From assembly GCF_024105735.1 (NCBI RefSeq), contig NZ_JAAAML010000001.1, positions 434,001 to 498,000 on the forward strand: a stretch of DNA of 64,000 nt, read 5' to 3'. Position 1 is the stretch's first letter; the number at the start of each line of letters is the position of its first letter. Made by a program: the position numbers and the translations under genes. The DNA is from Parahoeflea alexandrii (GTDB taxonomy: Bacteria > Pseudomonadota > Alphaproteobacteria > Rhizobiales > Rhizobiaceae). Under the pieces are notes generated by a model. The model saw only the letters and a list, made by a program, of their open reading frames with translations. It did not search any database and was not told the origin of the DNA. Positions 33,809 through 42,851 of the stretch are shown in pieces.

Positions 33809-36256
33809 GTGAGCGAGATCGCAGGGCATGCACGGGTTGTCATCATCGGTGGCGGCGTGGTTGGCGTCTCGGCGCTCTACCATCTGGCCAAGGCCGGCTG
33901 GACCGACTGTGTGCTTCTGGAAAAGAACGAGCTGACGGCTGGCTCCACCTGGCATGCGGCGGGCAATGTGCCCACATTCTCCTCCTCCTGGTCGATCATG
34001 AACATGCAGCGCTATTCGGCAGAGCTCTACCGCGGGCTGGCGGCGGCGGTCGACTACCCGATGAACTACCACGTCACCGGTTCGATCCGGCTCGGTCATT
34101 CGAAGGAGCGGCTCAGGGAGTTCCAGCGGGTGGTCGGCATGGGCCGTTACCAGGGCATGGATCTCGACATTCTCTCGCCCGGCGAGATCAAGTCACGCTA
34201 CCCCTTTGCCGAGACCCATGATCTCACCGGGGCGCTTTACGACCCCAATGATGGCGACATCGATCCGGCACAGCTGACCCAGGCGCTGGCCAAGGGAGCG
34301 CGGGATCTCGGTGCCAAGATCTACCGCTTCTGCCCGGCCACCGGCGCGCGCCGTGAAAACGACGAATGGGTGATTTCGACCGAGAAGGGCGAGATCCGCT
34401 GCGAATACGTGGTCAACGCCGCGGGCTATTATGCCCGCGAAGTCGGCAAATGGTTCGGCCGGGATGTGCCGATGATGGTGATGAGCCATCAGTACATGCT
34501 GTTTGACGAAGTGCCGGAAGTGGCCGCCTGGACGGCGGAAACCGGGCACAAGCTGCCGCTGATGCGCGATGTCGACAGCTCCTACTATCTGAGGCAGGAG
34601 AAGAACGGCTTCAACCTCGGCCCCTACGAGCGCAACTGCAAGGCCCATTGGGTCACGCCCGACGACCCGATGCCCGAGGATTTCTCGTTCCAGCTCTATC
34701 CGGACGATCTCGAGCGGCTGGAATGGTACATCAACGATGCCTGCGAGCGGGTGCCGCTGCTGGGTACGGCCGGGCTAACCAAGAACATCAACGGCCCGAT
34801 TCCCTATACGCCGGACGGCAACCCGCTGATCGGGCCGATGCCGGGCGTGCCCAATGCGTTCGAGGCCTGTGTCTTTACCTTCGGCATCTGCCAGGGTGGC
34901 GGCGCCGGCAAGGTGCTGGCCGAATGGGTGATGGAGGGCGAGACCGAGTGGGACATGTGGTCGTGCGACCCGCGCCGTTTCACCGCGTTCTGCGACCAGG
35001 ACTACACCATTGCAAAGGGTATGGAGGTCTATGGCCACGAATACGGGATGCATTTCCCGCATCATGCCTGGCCAGCGGGGCGCAACAAGAAGCTCTCGCC
35101 GGTGCATGACCGGGTGGCAGCGCTCGGTGCCCAGTTCGGCGCCTACAATGGCTGGGAGCGCGCCAACTGGTATGCGCGGCCCGGCGATGATTTGAGCGAA
35201 GAGGCGACGCAGACCTGGGCGCGCGAGGGCTCATGGTTCGGAGCGGTGCGCGATGAGTGCCTGGCGGTGCGCGACGCGGCCGGGATCCTCGATCTGCCCG
35301 GATTTTCGCGGTTCAGGGTGCAGGGACCGGGTGCGCGCGACTGGCTCAATTCGCTGATCACCGGCATGGCGCCGAAACCGGGCCGGATAGGACTTGGCTA
35401 TTTCGCCGATGCCAAGGGCCGCATCGTCACCGAGATGTCGCTGATGGCGCTGGACGAGGATTTCTTCTTCCTGATTACCGCGGCGACAGCGCAGCTGCAT
35501 GATTTTGAATGGCTGACGAAGCACCTTCCCGCGAGTTCCGGCATCGCGGTCGAGGACGTCACCGAAGCGTTCTCCTGCCAGATCCTGACCGGTCCGAAAT
35601 CACGCGAGATCCTGTTCGCCGTGACCGATGCGGATTTGAGTAAGGGTTGGCTTACACATCAGTCGGCGCAGGTCGATGGCATCTGGTGCCAGCTGGTGCG
35701 TGTGTCGTTTGCCGGTGAGCTCGGCTGGGAGATCCATTCCAAGGTCGAGGATACGCCGAAGATTTTCGATGCAGTGATGAAGGCGGGCGAACCGCATGGT
35801 CTGAAGCCCTTTGGCATGTTCGCGCTCAATTCGCTCAGGCTCGAGAAGGGCTACCGCGCCTGGAAGGGCGATCTTTCGACCGATTACACCGTGCTGCAGG
35901 GCGGCCTCGATCGCTTCGTCAAATGGGACAAGCCGGAGTTCCTCGGCAAGCCGGCGCTTGAGGCCGAAAGGCAGCAGGGTGTCTCCAAGCGGTTCGTCAC
36001 GCTGATCATCGAGGCCGGGGACTGCGACGCGCCCTACATGTCGACGCTGTGGCATGACGGCATTGTGGTGGGCGAAACCACGTCGGGCGGCTGGGGGCAC
36101 CGGATCGGCAAATCGATCGCACTCGGCATGGTGCGGGCAGACCTGGCCGAGCCAGGAACACGGCTCGAAGTCGAGATCTTCGGCGAACGCTTTGCCGCCA
36201 CGGTGCAGGCGGATCAGCCGCTGTGGGATCCCAACAACGAAAGACTGCGGGCATGA
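33809..36256 (+). CDS. FAD-dependent demethylase with GcvT domain (DMGDH-like), paralogue 1
   Basis: An 815-residue two-domain enzyme. The N-terminal DAO-type FAD domain (about residues 8-370) has VVIIGGGVVGVSALYHL and GSTWHAAG, the latter equivalent to the region holding the covalently flavinylated His in dimethylglycine and sarcosine dehydrogenases. The C-terminal part (about 430-810) is a GcvT/aminomethyltransferase fold that passes one-carbon units to tetrahydrofolate. The reaction is probably oxidative N-demethylation. It is first in an operon of five and overlaps its paralogue by four bases. The substrate is unknown. Confidence 0.85.
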   Translation: MSEIAGHARVVIIGGGVVGVSALYHLAKAGWTDCVLLEKNELTAGSTWHAAGNVPTFSSSWSIMNMQRYSAELYRGLAAAVDYPMNYHVTGSIRLGHSKERLREFQRVVGMGRYQGMDLDILSPGEIKSRYPFAETHDLTGALYDPNDGDIDPAQLTQALAKGARDLGAKIYRFCPATGARRENDEWVISTEKGEIRCEYVVNAAGYYAREVGKWFGRDVPMMVMSHQYMLFDEVPEVAAWTAETGHKLPLMRDVDSSYYLRQEKNGFNLGPYERNCKAHWVTPDDPMPEDFSFQLYPDDLERLEWYINDACERVPLLGTAGLTKNINGPIPYTPDGNPLIGPMPGVPNAFEACVFTFGICQGGGAGKVLAEWVMEGETEWDMWSCDPRRFTAFCDQDYTIAKGMEVYGHEYGMHFPHHAWPAGRNKKLSPVHDRVAALGAQFGAYNGWERANWYARPGDDLSEEATQTWAREGSWFGAVRDECLAVRDAAGILDLPGFSRFRVQGPGARDWLNSLITGMAPKPGRIGLGYFADAKGRIVTEMSLMALDEDFFFLITAATAQLHDFEWLTKHLPASSGIAVEDVTEAFSCQILTGPKSREILFAVTDADLSKGWLTHQSAQVDGIWCQLVRVSFAGELGWEIHSKVEDTPKIFDAVMKAGEPHGLKPFGMFALNSLRLEKGYRAWKGDLSTDYTVLQGGLDRFVKWDKPEFLGKPALEAERQQGVSKRFVTLIIEAGDCDAPYMSTLWHDGIVVGETTSGGWGHRIGKSIALGMVRADLAEPGTRLEVEIFGERFAATVQADQPLWDPNNERLRA

Positions 36257-38700
36257 GTGTGACAGTTCCTGAGAAGGCCCGCGTGGTCATCGTCGGCGGC
36301 GGCGTGTCCGGCTGCTCGGTGGCCTATCACCTGGCCAAGCTCGGCTGGCGCGACATCGTGCTCCTGGAACGCAAGCAGCTGACCTGCGGCACCACCTGGC
36401 ATGCTGCAGGCCTGATCGGGCAGTTGCGGGCTTCGCTCAACATGACACGGCTCGCCAAGTACTCGGCCGATCTCTACGTCAAGCTCGAGGCGGAAACCGG
36501 TGTCGCCACCGGCATGCGGCAATGCGGGTCGATCACCGTGGCGCTGACGGAAGCGCGCAAGGAGGAGATCTTTCGCCAGGCGTCGCTGGCGCGGGCGTTC
36601 GACATCGACGTGCAGGAAATCAGCCCCGACGAGGTGCTGAAGATGTATCCGCATCTCAATATTTCCGACGTCACCGCCGCGGTTCACCTGCCGCTCGACG
36701 GGCAATGCGATCCGGCCAACATCGCCATGGCGCTGGCCAAGGGCGCGCGCCAGAACGGGGCGCGCATCATCGAGGGGGTGAAGGTCACTTCGGTCAACAG
36801 CGCAGGGGGCAAGGTCACCGGTGTCAATTGGCAGCAGGGAGAAGAGGCGGGCACAATTGACGCCGATATCGTGGTCAATTGCGGCGGCATGTGGGGGCGC
36901 GATCTCGCCGCCCAATCCGGCGTGACGCTGCCGCTGCATGCCTGCGAGCATTTCTACATTGTCACCGAGGCGATCGAGGGTCTGCCGCGGCTGCCGGTGC
37001 TGCGGGTGCCGGACGAATGCGCCTACTACAAGGAAGACGCCGGCAAGATGCTGCTCGGCGCCTTCGAACCGGTCGCCAAGCCCTGGGGCATGAACGGAAT
37101 CAGCGAGGATTTTTGCTTCGACCAGCTGCCCGAGGATTTCGATCACTTCGAGCCGATCCTCGAACAGGCGGTGAACCGGCTGCCGCTTCTCGCCACGGCC
37201 GGAATCCACACCTTCTTCAACGGGCCGGAGAGCTTCACGCCGGACGACCGTTACTATCTCGGCGAAGCGCCGGAGATCAAAGGCTACTGGGTCGCCGCCG
37301 GCTACAATTCCATCGGCATCGTCTCCTCGGGTGGCGCAGGCTTTGCGCTGGCGCAATGGATGAATGACGGCGAACCGCCGTTCGATCTGTGGGAAGTCGA
37401 TATCCGCCGGGCACAGCCGTTCCAGAAGAACCGGCATTATTTGCAGAGCCGCGTCACCGAAACGCTCGGCCTGCTTTACGCCGATCACTACCCATACCGG
37501 CAGATGGCGACGGCGCGCGGTGTTCGGCGCTCGCCGATCCATGAGCAATTGAAGGCGCGCGGTGCGGTGTTCGGAGAAGTCGCCGGCTGGGAGCGGGCCA
37601 ACTGGTTCGCGGATGAAGGGCAGGCGCGGGAGTACCAGTACTCCTGGAAGCGGCAGAACTGGTTCGAGAACCAGAAGCGCGAGCATCTGGCGGTGCGCGA
37701 GGCGGTCGGGCTGTTCGACATGACCTCGTTCGGCAAGATCCGGGTCGAGGGGCGGGATGCGGCTGCCTATCTGCAACGGCTCTGCGCCAACGACATGGAT
37801 GTCGAGCCGGGGCGGATCGTCTACACCCAGATGCTCAACACAAGAGGCGGCATCGAGTGCGACCTGACCGTGACGCGGTTGTCGGAGACGGCGTTCCTGC
37901 TGGTGGTGCCGGGCGCGACGCTGCAGCGTGATCTCAGCTGGCTCCGGCGGCACCTCGGCGACGAGTTCGTGGTGATCACCGACATCACGGCTGCGGAATC
38001 CGTACTCTGCGTGATGGGGCCGAATGCCCGGTCTCTGCTCCAGGCGGTCAGCCCGAATGATTTTTCCAACGAGGCGCATCCGTTCGGTACTGCGCGCGAG
38101 ATCGAGATCGGCATGGGGCTCGCCCGTGCGCACCGGGTCACCTATGTCGGCGAACTGGGCTGGGAGCTCTATGTCTCCAGCGACCAGACCGCGCATGTGT
38201 TCGAGGCGCTGGCTGACGCGGGAAGCGGTCACGGGCTCAAGCTCTGCGGGTTGCACACGCTCGATTCCTGCCGGATCGAAAAGGCGTTCCGGCATTTCGG
38301 CCATGACATCACCGACGAGGACCACGTGCTCGAGGCCGGGCTCGGCTTCGCGGTAAAGACCAAGAAGGGCGCCTTTATCGGCCGCGACGCGGTGCTTTCC
38401 AAGCGCGAGCAGGGGCTTGCCCGGAGGCTGGTGCAATTCCAGCTCAAGAATCCCGAACCGCTGCTGTTCCACAACGAGGTGATCGTGCGCGACGGCGAGA
38501 TCGTTTCAATCATCACCTCGGGCAATTACGGCCACCATCTCGGCGGCGCCATCGGGCTCGGCTACGTGCCGTGCGCGGGCGAGAGCGCCGAGGATGTGCT
38601 CGCCTCAACCTACGAAATCGAGATAGCCGGGGAACGCCATTCCGCGATCGCTTCCCTCAAGCCTTTGTACGACCCCGGCGCGCTCCGCGTCCGGATGTGA
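36253..38700 (+). CDS. FAD-dependent demethylase with GcvT domain (DMGDH-like), paralogue 2
   Basis: A second 815-residue FAD/GcvT protein, the same length as the one before it but clearly diverged. The FAD motif is VVIVGGGVSGCSVAYHL, then CGTTWHAAGLIGQLRAS; the GcvT part includes ARAHRVTYVGELGWELYVSS and the C-terminal GYVPC region. Two dehydrogenases in series suggest stepwise removal of methyl groups, or two related substrates. ATG overlaps the upstream stop (ATGA). Confidence 0.85.
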   Translation: MSVTVPEKARVVIVGGGVSGCSVAYHLAKLGWRDIVLLERKQLTCGTTWHAAGLIGQLRASLNMTRLAKYSADLYVKLEAETGVATGMRQCGSITVALTEARKEEIFRQASLARAFDIDVQEISPDEVLKMYPHLNISDVTAAVHLPLDGQCDPANIAMALAKGARQNGARIIEGVKVTSVNSAGGKVTGVNWQQGEEAGTIDADIVVNCGGMWGRDLAAQSGVTLPLHACEHFYIVTEAIEGLPRLPVLRVPDECAYYKEDAGKMLLGAFEPVAKPWGMNGISEDFCFDQLPEDFDHFEPILEQAVNRLPLLATAGIHTFFNGPESFTPDDRYYLGEAPEIKGYWVAAGYNSIGIVSSGGAGFALAQWMNDGEPPFDLWEVDIRRAQPFQKNRHYLQSRVTETLGLLYADHYPYRQMATARGVRRSPIHEQLKARGAVFGEVAGWERANWFADEGQAREYQYSWKRQNWFENQKREHLAVREAVGLFDMTSFGKIRVEGRDAAAYLQRLCANDMDVEPGRIVYTQMLNTRGGIECDLTVTRLSETAFLLVVPGATLQRDLSWLRRHLGDEFVVITDITAAESVLCVMGPNARSLLQAVSPNDFSNEAHPFGTAREIEIGMGLARAHRVTYVGELGWELYVSSDQTAHVFEALADAGSGHGLKLCGLHTLDSCRIEKAFRHFGHDITDEDHVLEAGLGFAVKTKKGAFIGRDAVLSKREQGLARRLVQFQLKNPEPLLFHNEVIVRDGEIVSIITSGNYGHHLGGAIGLGYVPCAGESAEDVLASTYEIEIAGERHSAIASLKPLYDPGALRVRM

Positions 38701-38734
38701 ATTGACCTTTACTTCGGACCTCCTGGAGACCGCG

Positions 38735-40327
38735 ATGGAACCTGTAATCGAACCCGCAATTGAAACCCTGGCAGAAATGCCGATCGAACCGCCGGTTCTG
38801 GAAAGGCAGGGTCGCCGCTCGGGTGGCCGTGCCGGGCGCGTCGCCGTCAGGACGGCGCCATTGGCCGAAAACCTGAGGCCGATCCGGCCGGGCATGAGCG
38901 GCGGGCAGTATTCGCCGCTGACCGACGCCAATGTGCTTCGCATCCACGAAGCCGCACTCGATGCGCTGGAAACCATCGGCCTGTCGCAGGCTCCGCCATC
39001 GGGCGTCGAGATCATGACCAAGGCCGGGGCCATCCTCGGAGATGACGGGCGGATCCGGTTTCCGCGCGCGCTGGTCGAGGACATGCTGGCGCTGGCCAAG
39101 AAGGATCTGGTGCTGTTTGGCCGGGACCCGAAATTCGATCTCGACCTGTCGGGAACCAGGGTGCATTTCGGCACGGCAGGTGCGGCGGTGCATGTGGTCG
39201 ATATCGAGAACCGGAGCTACCGCGAATCCACCGCGCAGGATCTCTATGACGCGGCGCGGCTGACCCACGCGCTCGACAATGTGCATTTCTTCCAGCGCGC
39301 AATGGTCTGCCGTGACGTGGTCGACAATTTCGAGATGGATATCAACACGCTCTATGCGTGCTGTGCCGGAACCACCAAGCATGTCGGCACCAGCTTCTCG
39401 GATCCATCGCATTTCGAAGGCTGCATGGATCTCATTCACATGATCTCCGGCGGCGAGGAAGCCTGGCGGGCGCGTCCGTTCGTCTCCAATTCCAACTGCT
39501 TCGTGGTTCCGCCGATGAAGTTCGCGGAAGAGAGCTGCATCACGATGGAGAAATGCATTCGCGCCGGCATGCCGGTGCTGCTCTTGTCAGCCGGGCAGGC
39601 GGGTGCCACGGCGCCGGCGCCGCTCGCCACCGCGATCGTGCAGGCTGTGGCCGAATGCCTGGCGGGCGTCGTCTATGTCAACGCCATGGCGCCGGGTCAT
39701 CCGGCAGTGTTCGGCACTTGGCCCTTCGTCTCCGATCTTCGCTCGGGCGCAATGTCGGGCGGGTCGGGCGAGCAGGCGCTGCTGACGGCGGGTTGCGCCC
39801 AGATGCACCGCTTTTACGGTCTGCCCGGTGGGGCTGCGGCAGGGATTGCGGATTCCAAGCTGCCCGACATGCAGGCGGGCTGGGAGCAGGCAATCTCCAA
39901 CACGATGGCGGGTCTCAGCGGTCTCAACATGGTCTATGAAGCGGTCGGCATGCATGCCTCGCTCCTGGGCTTCTGCCTGGAATCGCTGGTGCTCGGCGAC
40001 GATCTGCTGGGCCAGGTGCTCAGATGTGTGCGCGGCATCGATGTTACCGAGGACAGCGTCAGCCTGGAAGCGATGCGGGAAGTGTGCCTGGAAGGGCCCG
40101 GACACTACCTCGGCCACCAGCAGACGCTGAGCGTGATGCAGACCGAATATGTCTACCCGGCGGTCGCCGACCGCACCAGCCCGAAGGAATGGGCTGAAAT
40201 CGGCAAGCCGGATCTGGTACAAAAGGCAATCGAGCGGAAGAATCGGATTCTTTCGCAGTCCACGGGGCCTTTGTTCGATCCTGCCACCGACGCGGCGATC
40301 CGGGCGGCCTTCAAAATCTATGTGTGA
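38735..40327 (+). CDS. MttB-family (trimethylamine methyltransferase-like) protein, non-pyrrolysine
   Basis: A 530-residue member of the MttB superfamily (PF06253), with LRPIRPGMSGGQYSPLTDAN near the N-terminus and VNAMAPGHPAVFGTWPFVSD centrally. The frame is continuous without an internal amber codon, so it belongs to the non-pyrrolysine branch, whose known members demethylate quaternary amines such as glycine betaine with a corrinoid protein. No corrinoid protein or corrinoid methyltransferase is nearby. ATG at 38735 has GGAG upstream. It is third in the operon, and the substrate is not known. Confidence 0.82.
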   Translation: MEPVIEPAIETLAEMPIEPPVLERQGRRSGGRAGRVAVRTAPLAENLRPIRPGMSGGQYSPLTDANVLRIHEAALDALETIGLSQAPPSGVEIMTKAGAILGDDGRIRFPRALVEDMLALAKKDLVLFGRDPKFDLDLSGTRVHFGTAGAAVHVVDIENRSYRESTAQDLYDAARLTHALDNVHFFQRAMVCRDVVDNFEMDINTLYACCAGTTKHVGTSFSDPSHFEGCMDLIHMISGGEEAWRARPFVSNSNCFVVPPMKFAEESCITMEKCIRAGMPVLLLSAGQAGATAPAPLATAIVQAVAECLAGVVYVNAMAPGHPAVFGTWPFVSDLRSGAMSGGSGEQALLTAGCAQMHRFYGLPGGAAAGIADSKLPDMQAGWEQAISNTMAGLSGLNMVYEAVGMHASLLGFCLESLVLGDDLLGQVLRCVRGIDVTEDSVSLEAMREVCLEGPGHYLGHQQTLSVMQTEYVYPAVADRTSPKEWAEIGKPDLVQKAIERKNRILSQSTGPLFDPATDAAIRAAFKIYV

Positions 40328-40337
40328 GGTTTGAACG

Positions 40338-41774
40338 ATGGCCGATTACGGCAATCTCGGACGGTTCTACATCAACGGCGAGTGGGTTGCTCCCTCTCAA
40401 GGCGCAACGCTGATCGACGTGATCAATCCGGCGACGGAACAGAGCGTCGCCAAGGTGCCGCTCGGCACATCCGCAGATGCGGAAAAAGCGATCGCCGCCG
40501 CGCGGGCGGCGTTCCCGGGCTTCAGCGGGTGGAGTGCTGCCGACAGGCTGGCGCTCCTGGGGCGGATCCGCGACGTCTATGAATCCCGGCTTGACGAGAT
40601 CGCGGAGGCGATCAGCACGGAAATGGGCGCGCCGCTGGCCATGGCGAAATCCGACCAGGCCTGGTCCGGACTGGGCCATATCGAGGCGACAATGACCGCG
40701 CTCAAGGCGTTCAGCTTCGAGGAACAGCGCGGTTCGACACTGATCGTGCATGAGGCCATCGGGGTTGCGGGTCTGATCACGCCGTGGAACTGGCCGATGA
40801 ACCAGATCGCCTGCAAGGTGGCGCCAGCTCTGGCGGCGGGCTGCACGGTGGTGCTCAAGCCGAGCGAGATCGCGCCATTGAGCGGCATATTGTTTGCCGA
40901 GATCCTGCACGAGGCCGGAGTGCCGGCAGGCGTGTTCAACCTGGTCAACGGCGACGGGCCGGGTGTCGGCCAGGTGCTGAGTTCCCATCCGGATATCGAC
41001 ATCGTCTCATTCACCGGATCAACACGGGCGGGAATCTTGGTGGCCAAATCCGCGGCCGATACGGTCAAGCGGGTGGCGCAGGAGCTCGGCGGCAAATCGC
41101 CCAATCTCATCCTGGCAGACGCCGACTTGGCGTCCGCAGTAGCCGGCGGCGTCGAAGGCTGTTTTGCCAACAGCGGCCAGTCCTGCGATGCGCCGACGCG
41201 GATGCTTGTGCCGCGGGAGCGGCACGACGAGGCCCTGGCCATTGCGAAAGAGACTGCGGAGAAGCTGGTGACCGGGGATCCGCGCGATCCCGCCACCAAT
41301 CTCGGACCGGTGATCAGCCAGGTCCAGTATGACAAGATCCAGGCGCTGATCGCCTCGGGCATCCAGGATGGCGCCATCCTGGTCACCGGCGGGCGAGACC
41401 GGCCGGAGGGTTTGAGCCAGGGCTACTATGTCAGGCCGACGGTGTTCGGCGGGGTGACGCCCGACATGCGGATCGCGCGCGAGGAAATCTTCGGGCCGGT
41501 GCTTTCGATCATGCCCTATGACAGCGAAGAACAAGCTGTGGAAATTGCCAACGACACGGTCTACGGGCTTGCCGCCTACGTGCAATCGGGCGAGCTTGAG
41601 CATGCGCGGGCCATCGCCCGGCAGATGCGGGCCGGCCAGGTCCACATCAACTCGCCCGATTGGGATCTGTTTGCGCCGTTCGGCGGCTACAAGCAGTCCG
41701 GCAACGGCCGCGAATATGCCGACTGGGGCATGCGCGATTACCTCGAAACCAAGGCGCTGATCGGCCACGGCTAG
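40338..41774 (+). CDS. NAD(P)-dependent aldehyde dehydrogenase
   Basis: A 478-residue aldehyde dehydrogenase with the cofactor region TPWNWPMNQIACKVAPALAA, general-base Glu in QELGGKSPN and catalytic Cys286 in SGQSCDAPTRM. It starts 10 bases after the MttB-like gene. It could oxidise an aldehyde such as betaine aldehyde, a semialdehyde or formaldehyde released by the demethylases. The substrate is inferred only from context. Confidence 0.9.
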   Translation: MADYGNLGRFYINGEWVAPSQGATLIDVINPATEQSVAKVPLGTSADAEKAIAAARAAFPGFSGWSAADRLALLGRIRDVYESRLDEIAEAISTEMGAPLAMAKSDQAWSGLGHIEATMTALKAFSFEEQRGSTLIVHEAIGVAGLITPWNWPMNQIACKVAPALAAGCTVVLKPSEIAPLSGILFAEILHEAGVPAGVFNLVNGDGPGVGQVLSSHPDIDIVSFTGSTRAGILVAKSAADTVKRVAQELGGKSPNLILADADLASAVAGGVEGCFANSGQSCDAPTRMLVPRERHDEALAIAKETAEKLVTGDPRDPATNLGPVISQVQYDKIQALIASGIQDGAILVTGGRDRPEGLSQGYYVRPTVFGGVTPDMRIAREEIFGPVLSIMPYDSEEQAVEIANDTVYGLAAYVQSGELEHARAIARQMRAGQVHINSPDWDLFAPFGGYKQSGNGREYADWGMRDYLETKALIGHG

Positions 41775-41819
41775 GGCGGCTTATCCCCTCATCTCACACA
41801 AATTCTCAGGAGTATCACC

Positions 41820-42719
41820 ATGCGCTATGGTTTCATCGGCTTGGGCAATCTTGGCGGGCATCTGGCGGTGAGCCTGCTCAAGGCAGGCTTCAAGGTCACG
41901 GTCAACGATCTCGATCCATCGCTCGGCAAGCGCCATGTCGAGATGGGCGGCGTCTGGGCGGACAGCCCGGCGGATCTGGCGCGCGACTGCGACGCCATTG
42001 TCACCTGCCTGCCGTCGCCGGCGGTGTCAGAAAAGGTTCTCGGGGAGGTGCTGACCACCGCAAAATCCGGCGCCACCTGGATCGAGATGTCGACGCTCGG
42101 CCGGGACGAGATCCTGCGGCTCGGCGCAATCGCCGCCGAAAAGGGTGTTCGCACCATGGAACTGCCAGTGACCGGCGGGGTGCACCTGGCAGCGCAGGGC
42201 CAGATCACCATGCTGGCGGGCGGCGACAAGGACCTGTTCGATCTGCACCTGCCGGCGCTCGAAGCAATGGGCAACCAGATCTTCCACATGGGGCCGCTCG
42301 GCAATTCCTCGATCATCAAGGTGATCACCAACATGCTGGCCTTTATTCATCTGAAGGCCTGCGGTGAGGCGCTGATGCTGGCCAAGCGCGGTGGCCTCGA
42401 CCTCGGCCAGGCCTGGGCGGCGATCAAGGCATCGTCGGGCAATTCCTTCGTGCACGAGACCGAGGGTGCGCTGATCCTGAACGGTTCCTACGATATTGCC
42501 TTCAACATCGACCTTGCGCTCAAGGATCTCGGCTTCGCCATGGAGTTCGGACGGGAATTCGGGGTGCCGCTGGAACTCGCCTCGATGACCGAGCAGACCT
42601 ATGTCGAAGCCAAGGCGGCCTATGGCGGAAACGCCCAGTCGCCGATGATCGCCAAGTTGCTCGAAGACCGTCTGGGCACCGATCTGCGCGCGCCGGGGTT
42701 TCCCGCCAAACTGGAATAG
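41820..42719 (+). CDS. 3-hydroxyisobutyrate dehydrogenase-like beta-hydroxyacid dehydrogenase
   Basis: A 299-residue NAD(P)-dependent beta-hydroxyacid dehydrogenase: N-terminal Rossmann motif GFIGLGNLGGHLA (about residues 4-16), substrate-type motif LPVTGGVHLAAQGQITMLAG (about 115-134) and the catalytic-Lys helix SSIIKVITNML. It follows the aldehyde dehydrogenase by 45 bases and is probably the last gene of the operon. With that enzyme it would interconvert a hydroxyacid or alcohol and semialdehyde from the amine substrate's carbon skeleton. Confidence 0.85.
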   Translation: MRYGFIGLGNLGGHLAVSLLKAGFKVTVNDLDPSLGKRHVEMGGVWADSPADLARDCDAIVTCLPSPAVSEKVLGEVLTTAKSGATWIEMSTLGRDEILRLGAIAAEKGVRTMELPVTGGVHLAAQGQITMLAGGDKDLFDLHLPALEAMGNQIFHMGPLGNSSIIKVITNMLAFIHLKACGEALMLAKRGGLDLGQAWAAIKASSGNSFVHETEGALILNGSYDIAFNIDLALKDLGFAMEFGREFGVPLELASMTEQTYVEAKAAYGGNAQSPMIAKLLEDRLGTDLRAPGFPAKLE

Positions 42720-42851
42720 CGCCAAGGGCCTTCGGCCGTCCTGCGCCCCTGCAGCTTCGACGCAATCGCCGGGCCGGTATGATGTCGATCAATTCGCCAT
42801 CGTCTCCGATGAGGCATGATGACCCTGACAAGCGCTCAGGCGGGAGACATC

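Noticed and set aside
33809-36256. Naming the first FAD/GcvT enzyme as dimethylglycine or sarcosine dehydrogenase
   Set aside because: Domain order fits, but the family covers several methylated amines and two diverged copies are present, so a precise substrate cannot be claimed.
36214-38472. 752-codon antisense frame opposite the second FAD/GcvT gene
   Set aside because: Its composition (rich in His, Arg, Gln, Pro) is typical of a shadow of a real GC-rich gene; no domain is recognisable.
38735-40327. Pyrrolysine-containing trimethylamine methyltransferase MttB
   Set aside because: The frame is continuous without an internal amber codon, and no pyl genes are in the window.
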